DNA of 64,000 bases from positions 41,970,803 through 42,034,802 of the forward strand of contig OZ024836.1 of assembly GCA_964016985.1 (NCBI GenBank), in the 5' to 3' direction. Under the pieces are notes generated by a model, which was not told the DNA's origin, did not search any database, and saw only the letters and a list, made by a program, of their open reading frames with translations. The position numbers and the translations under genes are program-made. Below, piece after piece: positions 56,782-64,000 of this stretch (the stretch's first letter is position 1; each line of letters starts with the position of its first letter). This stretch comes from Anodontia alba (Eukaryota; Mollusca; Bivalvia; Lucinida; Lucinidae).

Positions 56782-56967
56782 GGCCTGCCAAGGTTAACTG
56801 ACCGGCTCAACATGACCTTTACAGTGTTGACTGGACAGTAAAACCCCAAATGAATCAATAGAATTCATGAAATCAAACAAACAAAGAACGCTTTCAGGAC
56901 TGTCATTTCAGAGGGGTTGCAGACTTATTCACCCATTTAAGCCTGGCGTCTCATAAAAGGGACACTA

Positions 56968-57034
56968 GCAAACAGTATAGACCCAGATCAGACACTGCAT
57001 AATGCTGGGTCTGATCAGGGTTGACATTGTTTGC
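56968..57034. repeat. palindrome with CAAACAGT arms
   Basis: GCAAACAGTATAGACCCAGA pairs with TCTGATCAGGGTTGACATTG and TTTGC around CACTGCATAATGCTGG. The same arm words occur at 59291-59355, 59610-59674 and singly near 13570, 44980 and 63440. Confidence 0.65.
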
Positions 57035-57374
57035 ATAAAGTACAGGAATGTCTGTAAACCATGGTAATAATAGAAACTAACCAGACACCCCTTTTACTGG
57101 AAATGGACCAATCCAAAGAGTTAAGATAGAAGAATCCACTCCGTATAAATGGGTTAAGCTATCCTGAGCCAAGCTTCAGATTTGCTATCATAGCTACAGT
57201 AATAACCCTAAGAATTGCTGTGTTTCTGCTTGAAAAAAGGCCTTTAGGTCAGATAACCAAAGGTGGCTTAAAGGTATAAGCCATTTTTTCCTAAAGTTTT
57301 TATTTTCTTTGGACAGTGATCGAATGAAGTGAGGGAACACAAATGAACCAAGCCCTGATACACCAGGAGTTCAG

Positions 57375-57712
57375 AAACCGGCACAGTGGCTCAGTGGTAG
57401 AGCGTCCCTTTTGTGACCGGGAGGTTGCGGGTTCGATCCCCGGCCGGGTCATACCAAAGACTTTAAAAATGGTACTAGCTGCTCTTTCGCTTGGCGCTCA
57501 GCATTAAGAAAGTAGAGCTAGAACTGGTCAGCTCAGTGTCAGTATAATGTGACTGGGTGGAATATCATGTCAAAGTGTCTGGGGCGTGATATTTCAGTGA
57601 GGCAGCACTCTGAAAGTGAGCATTGAGCTCCCTGCCACATCCAGACACCGTCGCGATATGACTGAAAAAGGTTGAAAGCGACGTTAAGCCCAAATCAAAC
57701 AAACAAACAAAA
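57375..57712 (+). mobile_element. tRNA-derived SINE (family 2), full length
   Basis: The head GGCACAGTGGCTCAGTGGTA, GAGCG and GCGGGTTCGATCCCCGGCC has A-box and B-box words and is tRNA-like. The body AACTGGTCAGCTCAGTGTCA, GGCAGCACTCTGAAAGTGAG and tail GACGTTAAGCCCAAATC, AAACAAACAAAC follow. A 13-bp duplication ACCAGGAGTTCAG flanks it (57362-57374, 57713-57725). This tail form is common in mollusc SINEs. Confidence 0.92.
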
Positions 57713-57725
57713 ACCAGGAGTTCAG

Positions 57726-58301
57726 GGCCCGGAAGCTCTGGGATAAATGGTTGCATTTATTGCATTCTAAGCATTTCTGGAGGGTTTCAATTTGATATGG
57801 AAACCACAATGCTGTAGCTAGGCTTTGCGAATAATCAACTTTTATCTAAATCTCTAGATCATGAAATAATGTCTATGACAATTCTTCCCTTTCTGCTGAT
57901 TCAAGAAGGGCTGTTGTAAGTCATTGGTGAAGGTATGTGTGCATACTTCCAGAAAATGGCTGAGAAGTCATAGCCCTGGCTAGGAATGGTGTGGCTATAT
58001 TAAACCACCAAAACATGACTAAAATGCTATTGCTACAATAAACCTCATTACAAAACAAAAAAATTAAACCAGTCTGATTTATTGGAAAGGGTACACTTTT
58101 TGTGTGTGTGTGGTTTTTTTTTGTGGCTTTTTTTTTTTGTTTTTTGGGGTTTTTTTTAGTTTTTTTTGTTGTTGTTTTTTTTCTTCAGTTTTTTCTCCAT
58201 TTTAAACACTTGTCTGCTCTTAAGGGAAAGAGGGAACCCCTTTTTAGGAGGGTCTGGATTTTCAGGAATGCCAGAAAGTCACTTAAGTTATCTTCCTTAT
58301 C
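57726..58301. other. intron with a SINE family 1 remnant and poly-T tracts
   Basis: 57858-57930 retains TAGATCATGAAATAATG and CTGCTGATTCAAGAAGGG of family 1. 58100-58195 is almost pure T/G. No exon is seen. Confidence 0.55.
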
Positions 58302-58580
58302 ATCACGAAAACACGCCTATATAATTTTGACCCCCTTGAACCCCACTTTTATATAGTAAAACTGGGGTTTACAGGGGTATACATTATTTTTCTTATTTAT
58401 GCTCAAAAACATAGATTGTGGGTACTCGTTAGAACTGCCTCACAGAAGCGGTTCTAACAGGTACCAACAATCTATGTTTTGAGCAGAAATATGAAAAAAT
58501 CAGAGTTTTTTTATCTGAAATTCTTCAGTTTTTTTGGAGGTGAAATGTTCAGTATATTTGAATAGGCGTGTTTTTGTAAT
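58302..58580 (-). mobile_element. palindromic MITE, copy B (reverse orientation)
   Basis: It starts ATCACGAAAACACGCCT and ends AGGCGTGTTTTTGTAAT. The two outer flanks are swapped relative to copy A (GTAAAACTGGGGTTTACAGG first, TTTTTGGAGGTGAAATG last). Central hairpin ATAGATTGTGGGTACTCGTT, AGAACTGCCTC and the inverse. Confidence 0.85.
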
Positions 58581-59290
58581 GATTTAACTTAATGATAAAA
58601 GAGAAAATACACACAAAAACAACAGAAAAAGAACTGAAGTTGTGCCCATATACCCTAAAATTCCTTACAAAACTTGGGCTTTCCTCGCATAAGTGCTGTG
58701 CCAGTTCTCCACAGGTTCATTTATCATCGTATCCTCATCCTTCTGGACGAGTAATTGGAGGCTGACTCACCAGATCTTTGGAATTCAAAAGAAACATTGT
58801 TTTTTATCCAATTTTCAGTGACAGAACCTACCTGCCTTTTCGTAGAAACCATGTGCAATGTATAAGGTTTTAGTTCTAGTTTTACATTTTCATGCATGTA
58901 TGACTTATCATTATAGCCATTTCATTAAAAACTGAGTTAATTTTCCATTTTGATGCAAATGACCATTATGGATTGATGCGTCATTAAAACTGGACTCATC
59001 ATCAAAAGGTTTCCAATTCATGAAGTAAATACCGGATCAGTAAATAGGTAATTTGGATACCAGAAGGAGTGGCTGATGTTATTGACTTTTTCATTGGCTA
59101 AACCTTATGGTGACTTTTGACTATAAAAGCTGGGACCAACGGTCCAGACTTACAGTCATCACGGCCACTTCTATTTTGACCACAAATCATTTCAACCTCC
59201 TGACCTGATTTTTTTTTGGTCACCTGTATATTTTTTCAGCGATGGCTGAAGCTAATCTAAAACACTGATATTGGGACAGACTGGCCTGAG
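58581..59290. other. intron, no feature recognised
   Basis: No exon with helicase homology and no bounded repeat. Confidence 0.45.
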
Positions 59291-59355
59291 CAAACAGTGT
59301 AGACCCTGATAAGATGCATAAGAATGCAGCATCTGATCAGGGTCTACACAGTTTG
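59291..59355. repeat. palindrome with CAAACAGT arms
   Basis: CAAACAGTGTAGACCCTGAT pairs with ATCAGGGTCTACACAGTTTG around AAGATGCATAAGAATGCAGC and ATCTG. Confidence 0.75.
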
Positions 59356-59609
59356 CCATACATACAGCAATATTTTAGGCAAATCAAGAGGTTGTAGAAT
59401 GGACTATTTCAAACTGTAGGACAATTATGGAACATAGATAAAGTATCCCAATACTTAAGGTAAATAAGGTATTTTTTGCTCCATTATCCATGTGTAAACA
59501 TTTTTAACTGTTTGCATGCTGGGTAATTTTGCATGCTTTTTTGTTGTCTGTGGATTTTTTTAAAAAATTAACTTTTCAAAAAAATCTTTCAAGAATACCA
59601 TCAGAGTGT

Positions 59610-59674
59610 CAAACAGTTTGGATCCAGATCAGGCCTGACATTTTGTCAGGCCTGATCTGGGTCCAAACTGTTTG
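59610..59674. repeat. near-perfect palindrome with CAAACAGT arms
   Basis: CAAACAGTTTGGATCCAGAT and CAGGCCTGACA pair with TGTCAGGCCTG and ATCTGGGTCCAAACTGTTTG over a four-base loop. Confidence 0.8.
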
Positions 59675-59782
59675 CAAAGGTTATCAACAGACGACAGAAG
59701 TCCACCCCAGCAGGGAAAAGTTGTGGAATGGATAAACTTGGGGGGTTTTTTTGGTGTTTTTTTTTTTTTTTTTTTTTTTAAC

Positions 59783-60012
59783 AGCCTAGTGGATAGGAAT
59801 GTTGACTCTTAATCCATTAGGTTTCTCACCGCTGTGGTTCGAGCCTCGCTATGATCACATGTGGGAAAGTCAGGTTCTGCTTATGGATGGTCAGGTAGTT
59901 TTTCCCTGGGTTTTCCAGTTTTCACCCACTTTTGGTGAACCATCGGCTTGATATAAGTGAAATATTCTTGAAAGGGTCGCTAAACCAAAATCAAAAATCA
60001 AAACAAACATAA
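59783..60012 (+). mobile_element. tRNA-like SINE (family 4)
   Basis: The head CAGCCTAGTGGATAGGAATG and GTGGTTCGAGCCTCGC has A-box and B-box-like words after a long T run. The body ends GGGTCGCTAAACCAAAATC and ATCAAAACAAAC. It occurs once in the window and no clear target duplication is seen, so family status is an inference. Confidence 0.6.
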
Positions 60013-60155
60013 AACTGGAAACAACTTTTGTGATTTTCTGTTTGCTTTCAGTACAAATCCCTTCTGGAAAGAGGTCTACTCTAAAAGGAAAGAATTGACT
60101 CTTAAGGGTAGCAAAGTCTTCCCTTTTATAAGTAGACCCCTTTCAGAGTGGAATC

Positions 60156-61412
60156 GGGGTGGTTGTGTGAGGCAAAGGTGTCATGTATCGTATGGCACTG
60201 GGGTGTCCAGCTGAGATCGGCTTACAGTTGGGCAAGGCCTGCTACCCTTGTAGCAGATAAGGGTGGAGGGAGAATGTTTTTATTGTCCCCCGCCTTTTCG
60301 ATTAAAAGCGAGGGGACATGGTATTCTGCTTTCCATGGTGCGTGATGTGTGGTTCTGAGTTTGTAGTATGTACTTGTGAGCGCAACTCCTCCTACAGTTT
60401 TGGACCAATCCTTTTGAAACTTTACAGGTTTATAATCATGGTCTAAAAATATGCATGTGCTTTTTACAGAATCCTTAAATTATTTTTTTTTTTTCGCTTT
60501 TTTTTCACATTTTTAACTTAGACTTTTTTGCATGGTGCCGAGTTTGTAGTGGGAATCTTGTGAGCATAACTCCTCCTACAGTTTTATACTGATCCTTCTG
60601 AAACTTCACAGGAATCTTAATCATGGTCTGAAGATATGCATGTGGTTTTTATATTCAGAATCTTGATGCATTTTTTTTTTTTTTTTTTTTTTTTCAAATT
60701 TTTCACATTTTTAACTTAGACTTTTTCATGCTTCAACACTATGAAAGTGTATATGTAGTAGGTACCTTGTGAGTGCAACTCCTCCTACAGTTTTATACCA
60801 TTCCCACTGAAACTATACAGATGTTTTAACCATAGTCTGAAGATATACATATGCTTTTTACAGAATCTTGAAATTACTTTTTTTTTTTTTACTTTTTTCA
60901 CATTTTTAACTTTCAACATAGACTTTTTTCATGCTTCAATACTATGAAAGTGCATATAGTAGTAGGTACCTTGTGAGCACAACTCCTCCCACAGCTTTAA
61001 GCAAATGCTTCTGAAACTTTAGAGGCATTTTGCTTGTGGTCTGAGGATATACATGTGCTCTTGGAATCTTGAAATTATGTTGTTTGATTTTTGTTTTTTT
61101 TTTTAATTTTTTCCACATTTTTAGCTTCAATTTTTTTCCTGCTTCAATAATTAGGAAAGTGATACAGGACCAATGGTCGTCTGGTTAACTTACTCATTTT
61201 AACAGCTCAAATAAAAATAAGGCAGGGGACATAAATTCTCTGTGGAATTTGCTTGTTTCTTCACTTTCATTTTCCTCTTTCTCCCCTGTCCCTCTCTTTT
61301 ATTTTCTCTACTGTCTCTTCTATCTCTCTTCTCCTTTCCTTCTGGGAGATGACACAAAATGATCTATAAGAGTTGACATGTCATTAAACCCCAACACAGT
61401 GAGTCAAAATTC
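60156..61412 (+). mobile_element. SINE-like retroposon (family 3), split copy
   Basis: The left part (GGTGTCATGTATCGTATGGC, GGGCAAGGCCTGCTACCC, to AATGTTTTTATT) and right part (TTTCTTCACTTTCATTTTCC to GTCATTAAACCCCAACAC) match the uninterrupted copy at 56165-56458. The element at 60285-61255 lies between them. Confidence 0.85.
60285..61255 (+). mobile_element. HINE-like element with about 190-bp repeats and CCCCGC hairpin head
   Basis: It begins GTCCCCCGCCTTTTCGATTA and AAAGCGAGGGGAC, a 5' hairpin. About four units of 180-195 bp contain CAACTCCTCCTACAGTTTT, CTTTTTACAGAATC and a T/TTTTCACATTTTTAACTT tract. It ends GCAGGGGACATAAATTC, then GTGGAATTTGCTTG and TT. The uninterrupted SINE copy supplies the empty site, giving firm boundaries in T-rich DNA. 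Confidence 0.8.
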
Positions 61413-61639
61413 AAAAAAAATTTTTTGAAAAGATTGCCTCCCCTGAAGCTTGCGTTAAAACCAGGAAGTGGATCTATTTTCTTCAAACAGCATCTCCTAC
61501 AACATTACGTAATCAGTATAAACAAAATATGGGCACGTATGGGCCGCGCCATGCGAAAATGTGTCTTTAGGCATACACCGACAATGAAGGCTTAGATCAG
61601 CTACCACATCTTTGCAGTCAGATCAGGCCTTCTCTGTCC

Positions 61640-61916
61640 ATTACGAAAACACGCCTATTCAAATATATAGAAAATTTCACCTCCAAAAACCGAAAATTTT
61701 CAGGTAAAAAACTCTGATATTTTTCATATTTCTGCTCAAAACATAGATTGTGGGTACTCGTTAGAACCGCCTCGGCGAGGCGGTTCTAACGAGTACCCAT
61801 AATCTATGTTTTTGAGCAGAATTAAGAAAAATAATGTATACCCCTGTAAACCCCAGTTTTACTATATAAAAGTAGGGTTTAAGGGGGTCAAAATTATATA
61901 GGCATGTTTTCATGAT
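61640..61916 (+). mobile_element. palindromic MITE, copy C
   Basis: ATTACGAAAACACGCCT at the left, AGGCATGTTTTCATGAT at the right, and the central hairpin ATAGATTGTGGGTACTCGTT, AGAACCGCCTCGG, CGAGGCGGTTCT. Same orientation as copy A. Confidence 0.88.
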
Positions 61917-61934
61917 GCCACTAACAGAATCATT

Positions 61935-62230
61935 GGTGAGCCAGCCTCGGTGGCTCAGTTGGATGCACGTTTAACTGGTGATCAGGAGGTGGTTGCAGGT
62001 TCGATCCCCGCTGGATTGGCAACATTCTTTCATGGAGACTGATCATGAAATGTTTTCTACAATCATTCTTTCCTTTCAGCTGATTCAAGAAGGGCAGTTG
62101 TCAGTTTCTGGCGAAAGAATGCGCACAATACTGGGAGTAAGCCAGCCCAGTAAAGGTGTGGTTAGATAAACTGATCACGCTGGATATGACCCCATTGGAT
62201 TGACTGGGCCATAAAACCTCAACACAAACA
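61935..62230 (+). mobile_element. tRNA-derived SINE (family 1)
   Basis: The head GCCAGCCTCGGTGGCTCAGT and TGGATGCAC with GCAGGTTCGATCCCC is tRNA-like. The body GACTGATCATGAAATG, GAAGGGCAGTTGTCAGTTTC and tail ACCTCAACACAAACAAAC match the copies at 7985 and 39959. A 12-bp duplication AACAGAATCATT flanks it (61923-61934, 62231-62242). Confidence 0.9.
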
Positions 62231-62242
62231 AACAGAATCATT

Positions 62243-62523
62243 TGATATGACAGAATGTATTATCAATACAGGCATAGATCCAAGTGATACTTTGTGCTAT
62301 GCAGGATGATCTGAATCTGAGCATTTCTGCTTCACACAACCCATATGGTAGAGCTTGCTTTTGGAGAGGGCAGTTTCAGTTTGCTCAGATGATGATGCTT
62401 TGCTATTTTCTGTTGACACATCAACTGGAATGTCACAGAAGTATACAAGCTGTGACATGAGAAAGGGTATCATCAGGGTAAATACAAACAGTAAAGATGC
62501 AGATCAGCCAGCGGAGATATATA
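62243..62523. other. intron, no feature recognised
   Basis: No exon, RNA gene or bounded repeat was recognised. Confidence 0.5.
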
Positions 62524-63164
62524 TGAGAGCGAGTCAATAAAAAACCAGCCTCACTTATTTCTGGGTGAGATCGATCTCTTCTTTTTCGATGTAATTGCCC
62601 TATAGAATGATGCACTTGGACCAACGGTGTTCCAGTGCCATGAGCCCAGAACTGAAGAAGCCAGGGTCCTTGTCTCTGACCCACTCCTCAACTGCCGCTA
62701 CGACCTCTTCCTTGGACCGGAAATGACGTCCACCGATATCCTTTTTCAAGTTTGGGAATAGTAAATAGTCACTTGGAGCTAAGTCCAGAGAATAGGCGGG
62801 GTGTGGTATTAGCTCGTACCCATTCCACTCAACAGCATCCATTGCAATTTTGCGTGTGTGGATTCTCGCATTGTCCTGTTGGAGCAGAATCCCTTTGGAG
62901 AGTTTACCTTGGCATTTTTCATGGATCACAATTCTCAGTTAGTCCAGCAAATTTGCATAATACTCACCTGTTATTGTACTTTTCTTTGCTAGAAAGTCCA
63001 ACATAAAAATGCCTTGTGCATCCCAAAATACAGTTGCTATCACCTTGTCAGCAGAGGGTTGCGTTTTGAACTTCTTTGGCCTCGGAGACCCCGGCCCTAC
63101 ACTCTGGTGACTTTGAGCTTTATTCTCTGATAGACAAATTAAGGTGGAAGAAATAGCGAATGTG
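62524..63164 (-). mobile_element. mariner-like element 3, truncated
   Basis: The left end TGAGAGCGAGTCAATAAAAA follows TA and is the likely terminus at the transposase C-terminal side. The N-terminal side and the other terminus are missing; near 63165 the sequence passes into the GGGCCCAGTT MITE. Confidence 0.72.
62600..63164 (-). pseudogene. mariner transposase, C-terminal two thirds, one nonsense codon
   Basis: It reads PGSPRPKKFKTQPSADKV, VFWDAQGIFMLDFL, ITGEYYANLLD, then a TAA stop (62936-62938) in frame, then IHEKCQGKLSKGILLQQDN with the second catalytic aspartate and YSLDLAPSDYLLFPNLKK with the third. The first aspartate and DNA-binding domain are missing. This resembles the human-mariner-like branch more than mariners 1 and 2. 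Confidence 0.82.
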
Positions 63165-63381
63165 TTCAAAACTAACAATGACGTTAGTTATCATTGAAAC
63201 ATATATCGTCATACGTGCTAATATTTTTGCTAAAAAAATGTGAGTAGCTTTTGCATTTGCAAAAGCTACTCACATTTTTCAGCAAAATACCTGTGAATTA
63301 GATGTTGTACTTAATAGAACAATTAACATTTTGACCATTAATGAGCTCATTAAGCTAACAATGCTTCGAACAACTGGGCCC
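63165..63381. mobile_element. second copy of the GGGCCCAGTT MITE, left end missing
   Basis: TGTTCAAAACTAACAATGAC at the left lacks the GGGCCCAGT tip. The central palindrome ATGTGAGTAGCTTTTGCA and right end TTCGAACAACTGGGCCC match 48596-48839 in reverse. Confidence 0.78.
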
Positions 63382-63837
63382 TGATCAGGAACTTTGCTAT
63401 ACTTTATTATGTGCTACAGTACCCACAGTGATTCTACAAGTGGACAAGGAAGCTCCTGATCAGACTGAGTGCAGGCTGATCTGGGCCTTCACTGACATAT
63501 ATGCCCAAAGACATTAGCATGATGAGGCCCTTTTGAAAACAGTCTCGCTAAATTCATTGCTAGTCTGAAAATATTTAACTATTAAAAACAAACAACTTGG
63601 TGAAAATTTGATGAAAACCATTTACATAATATGAAAGATATTGGCATTTAAAGATCTTACAATTGCAAGCAGCATTTGGAATATTTAATTAGATATTTAC
63701 TGTTTTTTAAGAGATAAATAAAAGTTTCCTATTCACAAGAATATACTGCTACTTAGGGTCAGTTGATAAAATATACACAAATAGACACATTTATTTGATA
63801 TTTATGTAGCTACAAAATGTTTGAGGAAGATATGATG
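63382..63837. other. intron, no feature recognised
   Basis: It carries a GATCAGACTGAGTGCAGGCT word of the CAAACAGT palindrome family near 63455. No exon is seen. Confidence 0.45.
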
Positions 63838-64000
63838 ATCTCACCCGAGCCAAAGGCTCACTGGTGAGCTTATAGTATGACAAGCCTCTGTTGTCATCTG
63901 TCAACATTTTCAAACATCTTCTTCTCTGAAACCACTGGGCCGATTGAAGTCTAATTTCATGTGCAGCATCCATGGGATGGAGGAACAAAAGAATGTTCAC
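63838..64000 (+). mobile_element. 5' end of a HINE-like element, cut by the window
   Basis: TCTCACCCGAGCCAAAGGC and TCACTGGTGAGC form the head hairpin. CATCTTCTTCTCTGAAACC, ACTGGGCCGATTGAAGTC start the first unit. The rest lies outside. Confidence 0.65.

Larger units (their letters stand above)
56108..56885 (+). mobile_element. old SINE (family 1) copy split by two later insertions
   Basis: Family 1 body words are ordered across the region: CTTTTGTGGGGATTGATCAT (56140), TTTTCTACTGTCCTTCTCTT and AGAAGACTAAGC (to 56503), then GGCCTGCCAAGGTTAACTGA, CGGCTCAACATGACC and GACAGTAAAACCCC (to 56850). A second SINE (56165-56458) and a palindromic MITE (56504-56781) occupy the gaps. No head is recognisable. 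Confidence 0.75.

Noticed and set aside
57378..57452. tRNA gene-like sequence with A and B boxes
   Set aside because: It is the head of a full-length SINE with a 13-bp target duplication; the body and A-rich tail follow directly, so it is not a standalone tRNA gene.
55933..64000. Search for the next DHX36 exon (block starting with ML-MK-QF)
   Set aside because: No AG-bounded stretch with this pattern was found after 56010, so the exon probably lies beyond the window.

Overview
The window looks like a stretch of a bivalve mollusc nuclear genome. It is AT-rich, dominated by introns and densely packed with repeats. Its SINEs have tRNA-like heads and tails of the type common in molluscs, and several Helentron/HINE-like tandem-repeat elements, DIRS-order retrotransposons, mariners and pogo-like elements are present. 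The species is not identifiable from the sequence alone, and bivalve is an inference.

The only host gene I can support is a DHX36-like (RHAU/G4R1) DEAH-box helicase on the + strand. Six internal exons (4345-4488, 13686-13803, 42127-42225, 44708-44881, 47910-47996, 55933-56010) read through without a stop, with AG/GT borders and compatible phases. They cover the end of RecA domain 2 with motif VI, the winged helix, and part of the ratchet (HA2) domain. Both ends of the gene lie outside the window. All remaining sequence is flanking intron or intron, including one intron of 28.3 kb.

Region by region. 1-4344: intron with a tandem-repeat tail, a pogo-like TIR element and another tandem-repeat element. 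4489-13440: a tandem array of about 92-bp units that are visibly copies of the 3' end of the 4345-4488 helicase exon plus its splice donor. The array is interrupted by a 176-bp-unit element, a SINE, and a 4.7-kb HINE-like element that itself carries a pogo-like transposon. 14184-25465: a decayed DIRS1-like retrotransposon. Its reverse transcriptase is split just before the YLDD motif by a 5.1-kb HINE-like element, and its recombinase by a mariner and a 207-bp MITE. 25461-32263: a young Ngaro-like tyrosine-recombinase retrotransposon with identical split direct repeats, inserted at the DIRS terminus. 32.7-42.1 kb: stacked HINE-like elements, SINEs and a 65-bp array. 42.1-56.0 kb: four helicase exons separated by more HINE-like elements, a mariner and MITEs. 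56-64 kb: nested SINEs, palindromic MITEs and a truncated mariner.

Most striking are the exon-derived array, in which every unit keeps an acceptor-like and a donor-like signal around a degenerate copy of motif VI; the modular family of tandem-repeat elements that share terminal signals but carry different arrays, almost all in the same orientation as the gene; and G-rich tracts on the sense strand of a gene whose family product is a G-quadruplex helicase.
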